Under the pieces are notes generated by a model that was not told the DNA's origin, ran no database searches, and saw only the letters and a list, made by a program, of their open reading frames with translations. Both the position numbers and the translations under genes were made by a program. A DNA stretch of 64,000 nucleotides from Paracidovorax avenae (GTDB lineage Bacteria > Pseudomonadota > Gammaproteobacteria > Burkholderiales > Burkholderiaceae_C), in contig NZ_CP156079.1 of NCBI RefSeq assembly GCF_040892545.1, forward strand, positions 558,001 to 622,000, in the 5' to 3' direction. Below, piece after piece: positions 33,561-41,656 of this stretch. The number at the start of each line of letters is the position of its first letter. Within the stretch, counting starts at the first letter, position 1.

Positions 33561-34079
33561 TCAGGCGCGCAGCTGGAATACGAAGGGGTTGGTGAGCGGA
33601 TCCACGGGCGCGAACTTGCGCGGGCGGAATGCGGCCTGCGGATCCGGCGTCTCACCGGACTCCTGTGGGGCGGTGTCCTGGCCGGCAGTGTGGCCATCGG
33701 CATCGCCGGTCTGTGCGAACAATTGCTGCACCAGGTACAGGGCGGTGGGGTCCGTGCAGCCTGCCAGCACCTCGTCGGCATTGGCGCGCCAGGCGGGGTC
33801 TTTCATGAAGCGCTGGCAGCGCGCCATCAGCGCCTTGGCCATGCCCCAGTGGGTGGGGCTGCCTTCCACGTTGCGCATGAGGCGGATGCACTCATCCACC
33901 TGGCCGCGCTGGATGCAGATCCAGCCTTCGAGCAGGTCCAGTTCGACCATGCGCGGGCGCAGGATGCGCGCGCCCTGGAGGATCTCGGCGGCGTCGTCGG
34001 TGAGTTCGAATTCGACGGCTTTCGTCGCCAGATTGATCAGGCCGGCGACCACTTCTCGTCGAGAGATTTTGGGGGTCAT
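33561..34079 (-). CDS. hrpB1: HrpB1, periplasmic/accessory T3SS protein
   Basis: A 172-aa HrpB1/HrpK-family protein made of TPR-like helix pairs (RREVVAGLINLATKAVEFEL; MVELDLLEGWICIQRGQVDE), with the motif DPAWRANADEVL. In Xanthomonas HrpB1 is periplasmic and binds peptidoglycan and HrcD/HrpB2. It follows the 59-aa membrane protein gene with a 4-bp overlap. Two other proteins here (35206-35655 and 42967-43353) share the DPxW motif. Confidence 0.9.
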   Translation of the reverse strand: MTPKISRREVVAGLINLATKAVEFELTDDAAEILQGARILRPRMVELDLLEGWICIQRGQVDECIRLMRNVEGSPTHWGMAKALMARCQRFMKDPAWRANADEVLAGCTDPTALYLVQQLFAQTGDADGHTAGQDTAPQESGETPDPQAAFRPRKFAPVDPLTNPFVFQLRA

Positions 34080-34255
34080 GGAGCGGTCTCCCTGGAGGGT
34101 TTTTGGGGTGCGTCCGACGGGGCGAGTGGCGGCCCGGCGGTGGCCGGCGATTCGCGCAGCGCGGGCTGCGCGGCCGCTTCGGTGCCGGAATGCACCAGAA
34201 CCGCGTAGGCCGCGCAGGAGAGTGTGGCCACGGCCAGGAACACGGCATACGGCAT
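34076..34255 (-). CDS. Small single-pass membrane protein (59 aa)
   Basis: A 59-aa ORF: one hydrophobic helix at the start (MPYAVFLAVATLSCAAYAVL) and a Pro/Ala/Ser-rich tail. It is supported as a real gene by its 4-bp ATGA overlap with hrpB1, the junction type used elsewhere in the cluster, and by an AGGA site upstream. It sits between the pilin genes and hrpB1. Function unknown; it may be an assembly factor in the inner membrane or an uncleaved anchor. Confidence 0.6.
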   Translation of the reverse strand: MPYAVFLAVATLSCAAYAVLVHSGTEAAAQPALRESPATAGPPLAPSDAPQKPSRETAP

Positions 34256-34305
34256 ATGCGTCGTTCCTGGATCGGCGGCTCGGACTGCGCGGGGCACCGC
34301 GTGCA

Positions 34306-34512
34306 TCAGTTGGGTGCGAGGCCGGACAGGCCCTTGCCCATGGCGCCGATGGTCTTGGCGTTCATTTCCGCCATTTCCTTCTGGAAGTTGAGCAGGGCCT
34401 GCTTGGCCATGTTGCGGGTGCTGGCGTCGGTGAGCGCCTCCTGGTTGCGCATGTTTTGTTCCTGCAGTGCGATGGAACGCTGCGTCGATGCGTCTGCGCC
34501 GGAAATGGACAT
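34306..34512 (-). CDS. Hrp pilin-like protein, copy 3 of 3 (operon-distal)
   Basis: A 68-aa protein identical to the products at 34593 and 34880. It is a short hydrophilic helical protein rich in Met, Gln and Ala (core STRNMAKQALLNFQKEMAEM), lacking Cys, Trp, Tyr and Pro except near the end, as expected for T3SS needle/pilus subunits (HrpE, HrpY). Its position after the hrcD and hrpD6-like genes matches hrpE of Xanthomonas and hrpY of Ralstonia. AAGGAG precedes the ATG by eight bases. It differs from the middle copy by one silent base (34315). Confidence 0.65.
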   Translation of the reverse strand: MSISGADASTQRSIALQEQNMRNQEALTDASTRNMAKQALLNFQKEMAEMNAKTIGAMGKGLSGLAPN

Positions 34513-34592
34513 GGTGGGACTCCTTGAGAAAAAGAATGACTGGATGAAAAAGGGGACGATGTCGCGCCACGCCCTGCGCGGCGCCGTGGACA

Positions 34593-34799
34593 TCAGTTGG
34601 GCGCGAGGCCGGACAGGCCCTTGCCCATGGCGCCGATGGTCTTGGCGTTCATTTCCGCCATTTCCTTCTGGAAGTTGAGCAGGGCCTGCTTGGCCATGTT
34701 GCGGGTGCTGGCGTCGGTGAGCGCCTCCTGGTTGCGCATGTTTTGTTCCTGCAGTGCGATGGAACGCTGCGTCGATGCGTCTGCGCCGGAAATGGACAT
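34593..34799 (-). CDS. Hrp pilin-like protein, copy 2 of 3 (middle)
   Basis: An identical 68-aa protein. The whole unit (ORF plus an 80-bp spacer with ribosome site) is repeated at a 287-bp period. It is almost base-for-base equal to copy 3, and differs from copy 1 at four silent positions. Three pilin genes in one operon would raise subunit dosage relative to single-copy ring proteins. Confidence 0.65.
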   Translation of the reverse strand: MSISGADASTQRSIALQEQNMRNQEALTDASTRNMAKQALLNFQKEMAEMNAKTIGAMGKGLSGLAPN

Positions 34800-34879
34800 G
34801 GTGGGACTCCTTGAGAAAAAGAATGACTGGATGAAAAAGGGGACGATGTCGCGCCACGCCCTGCGCGGCGCCGTGGACA

Positions 34880-35086
34880 TCAGTTGGGCGCGAGGCCGGA
34901 CAGGCCCTTGCCCATGGCGCCGATGGTCTTGGCGTTCATTTCCGCCATTTCCTTCTGGAAGTTGAGCAGGGCCTGCTTGGCCATGTTGCGGGTGCTGGCG
35001 TCGGTGAGCGCCTCCTGGTTCCGCATGTTTTGCTCTTGCAGAGCGATGGAACGCTGCGTCGATGCGTCTGCGCCGGAAATGGACAT
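34880..35086 (-). CDS. Hrp pilin-like protein, copy 1 of 3 (operon-proximal)
   Basis: The first pilin gene in transcription order; 68 aa, identical to the other two. Its upstream sequence (CTCGAGGAGTTTTCC) differs from the spacers before copies 2 and 3, so it is probably the ancestral copy from which the two downstream units arose. Lysines are at residues 37, 45, 53 and 60. Assignment as the pilus/needle subunit rests on size, composition and gene order. Confidence 0.65.
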   Translation of the reverse strand: MSISGADASTQRSIALQEQNMRNQEALTDASTRNMAKQALLNFQKEMAEMNAKTIGAMGKGLSGLAPN

Positions 35087-35205
35087 GGAAAACTCCTCGA
35101 GAGAATGTTGCGGTACGAACCGCGGTTAGCGGAGACCGCACCCTGCGGTCTCCATTCGGGAGGCGCACCGGCAACGCCGACGCGCCGTGTCTTGTGGCCT
35201 GCCCG

Positions 35206-35655
35206 TCAGTGGATGACGGGCTTCTGGGTGGCCCGGCCCAGGAAATGCAGAACCCCTTGAGCGGCCTGCCGCACCGGCTGGTCCACGCTGGTCGCCAGCA
35301 CGTTGTCGATCCAGTGGCGCCAGGCGGGGTCGCCGTTGAAGAGCAGCGTGAGCGCCAGGGCGACCTTGCTCACGCCGTCTTCCGGGTGGGTCTCCACGTG
35401 GTGCAGCAACTGGTCGCGCTCCTTGCCCCGCTGTCCGGCCATGGCCAGCACGATGTTGCGGTAGAGCAGGTAGGTGCTCGAGTCCTCCAGGGTGGCCTCG
35501 ACGGCCCGGCTGATCGTGTCCGCGTCGTCGCCGACGCGGTACACGGTGCCCAGCAGGGCGACGCTCATCAGGTTGCGGTAGATCACCGGGTAGGGCGCGG
35601 CCGGCGCTTCGGCGGCGGCGTACGGGGCGGCGGTGGGGCGGGGTGCGTGGATCAT
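35206..35655 (-). CDS. HrpB1-like TPR protein next to the pilin genes
   Basis: A 149-aa helical protein with the motif FNGDPAWRHWIDNVLATSVD and VRQAAQGVL, matching the end of the TPR-like unit in HrpB1. It lies directly upstream of the three pilin genes and 13 bp after the 87-aa gene. In other T3SSs, small TPR proteins of the YscG/EscG class, encoded beside the needle gene, pair with a YscE-like partner to chaperone the needle subunit. The gene pair here fits that arrangement, which is my inference. Confidence 0.6.
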   Translation of the reverse strand: MIHAPRPTAAPYAAAEAPAAPYPVIYRNLMSVALLGTVYRVGDDADTISRAVEATLEDSSTYLLYRNIVLAMAGQRGKERDQLLHHVETHPEDGVSKVALALTLLFNGDPAWRHWIDNVLATSVDQPVRQAAQGVLHFLGRATQKPVIH

Positions 35656-35668
35656 GGTCGTGCCTCCC

Positions 35669-35932
35669 TCACACCGCCAGCGTCGTGCCGTGCAGCGTTT
35701 CCCAGATCTTGCGGATCACGCGCTGCGAGGCCTGGAATGCATCGACCAGCTGGCCGATCAACTGGCGCTCGGCGTCGATCTGCGCCTGGATCCGCATCGC
35801 ACTGCTTTCGCGGGCGACTTCGTCGAAGTAGCGGATCATGGCGCGTGCGCGGTCTCCGCTGAGGTCTTCGCTCAGGGCCTGCTCTAGGTTCTCCAGATCG
35901 CTGAAAATGGTGGATTCGATGGATGCGGTCAT
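35669..35932 (-). CDS. HrpD6/YscE-like small T3SS protein
   Basis: An 87-aa all-helical acidic protein (two long helices, about residues 5-40 and 45-85; LENLEQALSEDLSGDRARAM and ERQLIGQLVDAFQASQRVI). Its place between hrcD and the pilin locus corresponds to hrpD6 in Xanthomonas and hrpX in Ralstonia (a different gene from the regulator hrpX here). It is possibly the co-chaperone of the pilin with the adjacent TPR protein. Confidence 0.6.
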   Translation of the reverse strand: MTASIESTIFSDLENLEQALSEDLSGDRARAMIRYFDEVARESSAMRIQAQIDAERQLIGQLVDAFQASQRVIRKIWETLHGTTLAV

Positions 35933-35957
35933 GGTCTGAAAAGGTCTCTTGGGTGTG

Positions 35958-36959
35958 TTATCGGAAGGACGCCGGCTGGTCGGCCGAAGCGATCCGCGAA
36001 CCGGACGTGAGCGAAAGGTGCTTCACCCCGTCCCGGGTCTGCATGTACTGCAGGCCGTCGGTTTCCATCAGCGCGCTCATGGCGGGCGGGCTGGCCGGGG
36101 GGCGCTGGGTCGCGGCCACGTCGATGCCGCGCACCAGCGGTGCCAGGTCGGTGGCCACACGGGCCGCGTTCTGCTTCAGGACCGTGAGGTTCGCCACCTC
36201 TCCCGTGACCGTGAACAGGCCGTTGCCGTGGTGGGCGATGCGCAGTCCGGGCTGGCCCAGTGCGTCGGAGATGCTCTGCGCGACTTCCGTCGCCGAAGCG
36301 AAGGACTGCACGATGCGGTCGCCCTGGAAGCTGGCCAGGCGCTGGCGCAGCGCGTCGGCATCGGAGGGCTGGCGCAGCAGGCCGCGCACCACCACTCCGT
36401 CTCCCTGCTGGACCACTTCGTAGCCCGCCACGGAGGTGTCCGCCAGGGCGCGCTCCACGCGCATCCTCAGCGGCTCGGGCGGCAGCACCGAGGTCAGCGC
36501 CTTGCGTTCCGCCTGGCTCTGGCTCAGGGGGGCGACGGCGGCGCTGAGCGCTGCCGTCATGAGCGCCGTGCCGACCACGGCCGAAGTGATGCGGGGCCAC
36601 ATCGACCGCACCCTGGCTGGTGCGGCGGGCGGGGCGGCCACGACGGCGGCGGCGGGGGCCAGCCGGGCGATGATGTCCGCGTCGGCAGGCCAGGTGGCGT
36701 CGGCGGGGCCGGCGCACAGCACCACGTCGCCGAAGCGCCGGGGCGTGAAGTCGGCCAGGACGGCAGGGGCCTGTGCCTCTGCGGATGCCGTTGCGATGTG
36801 GACCATGCCGTCGTCTCCAGCGTCGATGACCACCGGTTCGGCGGTCCAGTCGAGCAGCTGGATGTCCGCCGTGTCGTCCGCGCTGATATGTTGGCGCGTT
36901 GGAGTCAAATCTATGCGGGCCCCGGCGTGCTGGCCGGTCAGGATACGAAGTTGCTTCAT
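35958..36959 (-). CDS. hrcD: HrcD (HrpD5-like), inner-membrane ring protein
   Basis: A 333-aa SctD/YscD family protein. It has an N-terminal FHA-like cytoplasmic domain (KQLRILTGQHAGARIDLTP), one membrane helix (about residues 122-145, SAVVGTALMTAALSAAVAPL), and periplasmic ring-building domains (EVVQQGDGVVVRGLLRQPSD; NGLFTVTGEVANL). It forms the outer of the two inner-membrane rings with HrcJ. It overlaps the hrcC stop by 4 bp. Confidence 0.9.
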   Translation of the reverse strand: MKQLRILTGQHAGARIDLTPTRQHISADDTADIQLLDWTAEPVVIDAGDDGMVHIATASAEAQAPAVLADFTPRRFGDVVLCAGPADATWPADADIIARLAPAAAVVAAPPAAPARVRSMWPRITSAVVGTALMTAALSAAVAPLSQSQAERKALTSVLPPEPLRMRVERALADTSVAGYEVVQQGDGVVVRGLLRQPSDADALRQRLASFQGDRIVQSFASATEVAQSISDALGQPGLRIAHHGNGLFTVTGEVANLTVLKQNAARVATDLAPLVRGIDVAATQRPPASPPAMSALMETDGLQYMQTRDGVKHLSLTSGSRIASADQPASFR

Positions 36960-39007
36960 GGCTTGCGAACCTCCGGAGAGATCGAGGAAACGGTGGTCGG
37001 TGCGTCTTGCGCGAGGACGCGCGGCGTGATCAGGAACAGGCGCTCGGTGCGGCGGGTGAGGCGCTCCGTGTTGCGGAAAACCCCGCCCACGACGGGCAGC
37101 TTGGACAGGCCCGGCACCGCGTTGTCCTGCGTGTTCTCCGACTCGACGGTGATGCCGCCGATCAGCAGGCTCTCGCCTTCGCGGACGTGGGCCTCGGTGC
37201 GGATCTCGGTCTTCTTGACCAGGGGGATCTGGTCCACCACGTTGGTCTCGAAGGCGCCGTCCTCGATGTAGAGGCTCAGCTTGATGTTGTTCTTGCCTTC
37301 CACCGCGGTGACCTGTGGCGTCATCTGCAGCAGCGTGCCGGCCTCGATCTGGAAGAGATTGGCCTCCAGGTTCCCGGCGACGCGCACGGTGGCCACGCGC
37401 TTCTCGCGCATCACCGCCGCCCGGTTGGCGACGCCCAGCACGGACGGCTTGGACAGGATGCGCGCCTTGCCCTGGGCCTCCAGGGCGTTCACGTTGGCCA
37501 GCAGGTGGCGGCCCGCGTCGAGCACGATGGTGCTGAGCGCGGCCGGGGTGCTCGGGCCGGGCAGGTTGGTGGCGATGCTGCTCGTGCCGGCGCGCAGCGA
37601 CCAGTTCACGCCCAGCGCATCCACGCTGTCGGAGTTGACTTCGATGATCGTGGCCTCCAGCTCGACGAGCTGCGGCTTCTGGTCCAGGCGGCGGATCAGC
37701 GATTCGTATTCGTCCATCCGGTCGGCCCGGCCGTACACGACGACGGAGTTCGTGCCCTCGTCGGCCTCGAACCGGGGAGGTGCTTCCTCGGCCTTGTCCG
37801 CTGCGGTGGCGGTGGGCAGGGACACGGGCTCTGGCGGGCGCATGCCCTCGGAAGGGTTGGCGCGCGGCAGCGGCGGCAGGAACTGGTTGGCCGCGGGCAC
37901 GGGCACGTAGGCGCTCATCTTGCGGCGCGTCTGCTGCTGGATCTTTTCGATCACCTCGGCGCTCGTCACCTTGGAGGACGCCAGCCCTTCGCCGTCATCC
38001 TTGCTGTAGAGCTTGCGCAGCGTGGTGGCCACGCCGGGCACCACGGAGTCGCCCATCGAGCGGTCGCTGGCAGAGGCGAACTGCAGGGAGAAGACGCGCA
38101 CCGTGCGCTCGGCGCTGGCCGTGACACCGGCATCCAGGGCCTCCAGCGCGGAGCTCACGAGTTCCACGTGCCGGGGCGGGCCGGACACATAGATCGTGCT
38201 GCTGGCGGCGTCGAAGCGGATGGGGTAGCGCTTGTCTCCCACGTCCAGGGACTGCAGCATGGCCGTGAGCTGGTCGCGGCTGAATCCCTTGATGCGGAAC
38301 ATGCGGCTCTGGATGGACTTGCCCGGGTAGAAATACAGCGCCGAGCCGTCGTGGTACCAGAGCATGTTGTAGGCGCGCGCCACGCTGTCGAGGAACTCCC
38401 GGGGCTTCGCGTCGAAGTTCGCGTTGACGATGCCGTCCAGCCCGTCCGCCACCACGGCGGGGATGCCCTGGCTGGCGGCGAAATCCTGCAGGACGTCCGT
38501 GAGTCGCTTGTTCTCCGCGCGGTACACGAAGCGCCCGCGGTTGAGGACGTCGGAAGCCCGCGAGGCAGGCGTGAGCGTTTCCAGTGCCCGGGCGGCGGGG
38601 ATGGTCGGTATCGCCACGGGTGCGGTGGCGGCCGGAGCGGGCGCGCTGGCGGCGGCTGCGCCGACGGCGCCTGCCGAGAAGGTCGCCGCTGCCAGCGCAT
38701 GGTAGGGGGTGTGCTTGCGCGGCGGGGCCTTCTGCAGCGTGTTGCTGCGCTGGGCCGGGGCGGGCGCAGCGGCCGTGCTGGAGGGAGCGGCGTCCGTGCC
38801 GGCCGTGGCCAGTTCCGCGGCGGGCACCGCCAGGGCGGCGCCTGCGCCCGCCGTGGGCAGGCTGGAGAGGCTGGCGCTCAGCCGCAGCGAGGAGGCCTGG
38901 GCTGCGGGCAGGCCGGCCATGCCCAGCGCGAGCACCGCGCCGGCCAGCACGCTGCCGGTCATGCCGGTGGCTGCATGCCGTGGTCGGGGGGCGGAAATTT
39001 TGGGCAT
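36956..39007 (-). CDS. hrcC: HrcC, outer-membrane secretin
   Basis: A 683-aa secretin (SctC). It has a signal peptide (MPKISAPRPRHAATGMTG… then a hydrophobic core ending AQASS), an Ala-rich linker, N-domains (about 165-380), and the secretin core with LVELEATIIEVNSDSVDALG, RILSKPSVLG and GESLLIGGITVE, ending LFLITPRVL. It forms the outer-membrane channel. It heads the long operon down to hrcN and has a perfect PIP promoter with a predicted leader of about 32 nt. Confidence 0.96.
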   Translation of the reverse strand: MPKISAPRPRHAATGMTGSVLAGAVLALGMAGLPAAQASSLRLSASLSSLPTAGAGAALAVPAAELATAGTDAAPSSTAAAPAPAQRSNTLQKAPPRKHTPYHALAAATFSAGAVGAAAASAPAPAATAPVAIPTIPAARALETLTPASRASDVLNRGRFVYRAENKRLTDVLQDFAASQGIPAVVADGLDGIVNANFDAKPREFLDSVARAYNMLWYHDGSALYFYPGKSIQSRMFRIKGFSRDQLTAMLQSLDVGDKRYPIRFDAASSTIYVSGPPRHVELVSSALEALDAGVTASAERTVRVFSLQFASASDRSMGDSVVPGVATTLRKLYSKDDGEGLASSKVTSAEVIEKIQQQTRRKMSAYVPVPAANQFLPPLPRANPSEGMRPPEPVSLPTATAADKAEEAPPRFEADEGTNSVVVYGRADRMDEYESLIRRLDQKPQLVELEATIIEVNSDSVDALGVNWSLRAGTSSIATNLPGPSTPAALSTIVLDAGRHLLANVNALEAQGKARILSKPSVLGVANRAAVMREKRVATVRVAGNLEANLFQIEAGTLLQMTPQVTAVEGKNNIKLSLYIEDGAFETNVVDQIPLVKKTEIRTEAHVREGESLLIGGITVESENTQDNAVPGLSKLPVVGGVFRNTERLTRRTERLFLITPRVLAQDAPTTVSSISPEVRKP

Positions 39008-39045
39008 CACTGGAGCGCTCCGTTCGGTGTCTTCGTGTGGGGGAC

Positions 39046-39107
39046 AGCTTAGGAGCCGGTGCCGGGCGGAGTGCGCGGGGATGCGAAGCCGCGCGACGGC
39101 TTGCGAA
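39046..39107 (-). promoter_or_regulatory. PIP-box promoter of the hrcC-hrcN operon
   Basis: On the minus strand: TTCGC-N15-TTCGC (39083-39107), 31 nt, then TAAGCT (39046-39051). It should drive hrcC, hrcD, the pilin locus, hrpB1, hrpB2, hrcJ, hrpB4, hrcL and hrcN. Confidence 0.85.
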
Positions 39108-39140
39108 GCCCTCCGCAGCGCCCGCCGTGCGGCAGGTTCC

Positions 39141-39165
39141 TTCGCCTTTCGGGTCATCGCTTCGA
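39141..39165 (+). promoter_or_regulatory. Imperfect PIP box facing the methyltransferase gene
   Basis: TTCGC-N15-TTCGA lies 34 bp from the hrcC PIP box in the opposite direction. The last base is A, which the consensus excludes, and no YANNNT element is found at 30-32 nt. It may be degenerate or non-functional. It lies in the 309-bp gap between hrcC and the methyltransferase gene, which otherwise holds no gene. Confidence 0.35.
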
Positions 39166-39316
39166 GCCTGGGACCGCTGCCAGCGGGGTGTCCGTTTGCA
39201 ATGGCGATGCGGGCACTGCCGCGCGCCGGACATCGCCCGCGCGTGGGCCATGCCCTTCGATTGCGCTCCCGGACCGCCGCGCGGCCCCGGGCACTCCCCC
39301 TCAGAAAGGAACGACG

Positions 39317-40816
39317 ATGTCACTCCCCCGCACCGCGGCGAACGAACTGGTCTATACCCACGGCTATTACGAAATCCTGTCTCCCGGCGTGATTGCCGCC
39401 GCGCTGGAATCGCGCGGGCAGCGCGCTCCCGACCTGCAGGATCCGCTGTGCTACTTCGAACTGGGCATGGGCTTCGGGGTCTCGCTGCTCGCCCATGCGG
39501 CCAGCTTTCCGCACATGCGTTTTTTCGGCAACGACTTCAATCCCGCCCACGTGGCCTATGCGCGGGACCTGGCCCGCGATGCGGGGCTGTCGAACGTGGA
39601 GGTGTTCGAGGACGGCTTCGAGGAATTGCCCGACCGCGACCTGCCGATGATGGACTGCATCGTGATGCACGGCGTGTACTCCTGGGTGTCCCCGGCGCTG
39701 CGGCAGGCGATCGTGCGGTTCATCGAGCGCCGCCTCAAGCCCGGCGGCGTGGTCTATGTGAGCTACAACACGCTGCCCGGCTGGGCCCCGCTGCTGCCGC
39801 TGCGCGAGCTGTTCCACCTGCATGCCTCGCGCGTGGCCGATCCGGAGTCGGGCGCTGCCGGGCAGTTGCAGGGGGCGCTGGACTTCATCGGCCGGCTCGC
39901 GGCCTGCGAGGGCGGCTATGTGCAGGCCCATCCGGCGGTGGCCGAGCGCCTGCGGCATGCGCAGGTGGAAGGGCCGAACTACGCGCTGCACGAATACGTG
40001 GGGCCGGATTCGCACCCGCTGTACTTCCACCAGGTGGCCGCGGAATTCGAGGCGGCCGGACTGTCGTTCGCCGCGCCGGCCCTGCTGGCCGAACAGGTGG
40101 ACGCCGCCTGCGTGCCGGAGGAACTGGCCGCGCTGCTGGAATCGACCCCCGACCCCGTGCTGCGCGAAACGCTGCGCGACTACGGCCTCAACCGCGCCTT
40201 CCGCCGGGACCTTTTCGTGCGCGGGGGGCAGGCGCTGGCGCCTGCCGAACAGGCTGCGCGCATGCGGGAGCGGGAGTGGCTGCTGGCCGCGCCGCGCGAC
40301 GCCCTGCCGCAGTGCGCGGCCCTGCGGCTGGTCGGCCAGTGGCTGGGCGAGGCGGTCTGCGCCGATTTGCTCGATGCGCTGAGCGAAGGGCCGGTGCGCC
40401 TGGGCGACCTGGCGGCCAGGCCGCAGCTCGGTGGCCTGCCCGCGCAGTCCATCCATGAAGGGCTGCTGTTGCTGTCCAGCAGCGGCGTGGTGATGCCGGC
40501 ACTGCCTGCCGCGCTGCGCGCCACGGCCCGTGCGTCGGTGCAGGGCTTCAACGCCGCGGTCCTGCAGCGCGGCGGCGCGGACGGCACGCGCCACCTCGTG
40601 TGCGGAGCCTCCGGGATCGCGACCGAATGGACGCCCGCCGCGCTGCGGCAGATCCGTGCCGCGCAGAGCCATGGCGGCGACCCGGACGCCATCGCTCGCG
40701 CCGTGGCGGAATCGTTGGGCCGCGACGGCGTGCTGGATGCCGCCGAGCTCGCGGAAAGCGCCCGGCGATACCTCGCGCAGCGTGCTCCGCTGCTGCGCCG
40801 GCTGGAGGTGGTGTGA
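39317..40816 (+). CDS. SAM-dependent methyltransferase with methyltransferase regulatory domain (PKMT-like)
   Basis: A 499-aa class I methyltransferase. SAM motif I is at residues 48-54 (ELGMGFG), followed by FFGNDFNPAHVAYARDLA and a beta-4 region with MMDCIVMHGVYSWVSP. A long middle/C-terminal part (about 230-499) corresponds to the methyltransferase regulatory domain found in rickettsial protein-lysine methyltransferases (PKMT1/2), which modify surface proteins. AAAGGA precedes the ATG. It is divergent from hrcC and overlaps the lytic transglycosylase gene (TGATG). A role in modifying a secretion component is suggested by context only. Confidence 0.8.
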   Translation: MSLPRTAANELVYTHGYYEILSPGVIAAALESRGQRAPDLQDPLCYFELGMGFGVSLLAHAASFPHMRFFGNDFNPAHVAYARDLARDAGLSNVEVFEDGFEELPDRDLPMMDCIVMHGVYSWVSPALRQAIVRFIERRLKPGGVVYVSYNTLPGWAPLLPLRELFHLHASRVADPESGAAGQLQGALDFIGRLAACEGGYVQAHPAVAERLRHAQVEGPNYALHEYVGPDSHPLYFHQVAAEFEAAGLSFAAPALLAEQVDAACVPEELAALLESTPDPVLRETLRDYGLNRAFRRDLFVRGGQALAPAEQAARMREREWLLAAPRDALPQCAALRLVGQWLGEAVCADLLDALSEGPVRLGDLAARPQLGGLPAQSIHEGLLLLSSSGVVMPALPAALRATARASVQGFNAAVLQRGGADGTRHLVCGASGIATEWTPAALRQIRAAQSHGGDPDAIARAVAESLGRDGVLDAAELAESARRYLAQRAPLLRRLEVV

Positions 40817-41586
40817 TGGCGCGGCCTGCTTCCCGGATGCGGGCCGCCCGCCGCATGCTGGCCGGCGTGTTCGCCCTGTCGGCCGGCGCGGCCATGGCGG
40901 CGGGTGCCTACGACTGCCGGCTGCCCGGCGGGGCGGCCCTGCTCGTGGTGGGCGCGGACATCGCGCAGCGCTTTCCTTCCATCGGCAGTTCGTGCAACGC
41001 GGCCGCCTGGACGCCCGCGCGCGACGTCGCGCTGCCCGGCTGGCCGGACACCTCGGCGATCGCCGCCGCGCGTGTGATCCACGCGCCGGCGCCCCGCGAC
41101 ATCTACGCACCCACGGCCGGCGCCGCGCTGCCGGGCATGCGCTGGCCGGAAGGCGGCGCGCGGCGCGGGCCCGGGATCAGCCCCCGGGCGGAAGCGCTGT
41201 CGCCCATCATCGAATCCGCGGCGCAGCGCCACGCCATCGATCCCCACCTGGTGCGCGCGGTCATCCAGGTCGAGTCCGGCTATGCCCCCCGCGCGCGGTC
41301 GCCCAAGGGCGCGATGGGCCTGATGCAACTCATGCCCGCCACGGCCGCACGGTTCGGGGCCGCCTCCGAGGACGACATCCTCAGCCCCGCGGTGAATGTC
41401 GATGTGGGCGTGCGCTACCTCCGGTTCCTGGCCGACCGCTTCGGCGGCCGCACCGACCTCGTGCTGGCCGCCTACAACGCGGGCGAGGGCGCCGTCATCC
41501 GCCACGGCTACCGCGTGCCGCCCTACCGCGAGACCCAGGACTACGTGCGCAAGGTCCTGGACCTGTATCCACTGGCGAAACGCTAG
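40816..41586 (+). CDS. Lytic transglycosylase (SLT family), T3SS-associated
   Basis: A 256-aa exported lytic transglycosylase. It has a signal peptide (basic start, AGVFALSAGAAMAAG) and a goose-type/SLT domain from about residue 125, with catalytic Glu153 in VIQVESGYAP, then KGAMGLMQLMPATAARFG and DLVLAAYNAGEGAV. Such enzymes (Hpa2, HrpH, VirB1) open peptidoglycan to let the secretion apparatus pass. It is translationally coupled to the methyltransferase gene and ends at a strong terminator. Confidence 0.9.
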   Translation: MARPASRMRAARRMLAGVFALSAGAAMAAGAYDCRLPGGAALLVVGADIAQRFPSIGSSCNAAAWTPARDVALPGWPDTSAIAAARVIHAPAPRDIYAPTAGAALPGMRWPEGGARRGPGISPRAEALSPIIESAAQRHAIDPHLVRAVIQVESGYAPRARSPKGAMGLMQLMPATAARFGAASEDDILSPAVNVDVGVRYLRFLADRFGGRTDLVLAAYNAGEGAVIRHGYRVPPYRETQDYVRKVLDLYPLAKR

Positions 41587-41595
41587 GCAAAACAA

Positions 41596-41619
41596 AAGGC
41601 GGACCGACCGGTCCGCCTT
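41596..41619. terminator. Bidirectional terminator after the transglycosylase gene
   Basis: AAGGCGGACC-GACC-GGTCCGCCTT is a perfect 10-bp stem with a 4-base loop, flanked by an A-run on the left (serving the minus-strand operon) and a short T/C run on the right. It lies between convergent genes. Confidence 0.8.
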
Positions 41620-41656
41620 CATGCGCCGCCGCCGCAAGGGGGCTTGTTCGCCGCGC

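Larger units (their letters stand above)
34306..35086. repeat. Three tandem 287-bp direct repeats carrying the pilin gene
   Basis: Unit boundaries are 34306-34592, 34593-34879 and 34880-35086 (the last lacks the spacer). Units 1 and 2 differ at a single base over 287 bp. Unit 3 differs from unit 2 at four bases, all silent. Such near identity means recent amplification or ongoing gene conversion. Confidence 0.95.

Noticed and set aside
39141..39165. TTCGC-N15-TTCGA as a full HrpX promoter of the methyltransferase
   Set aside because: Last base violates the consensus and no YANNNT element occurs at 30-32 nt; kept only as a low-confidence feature.
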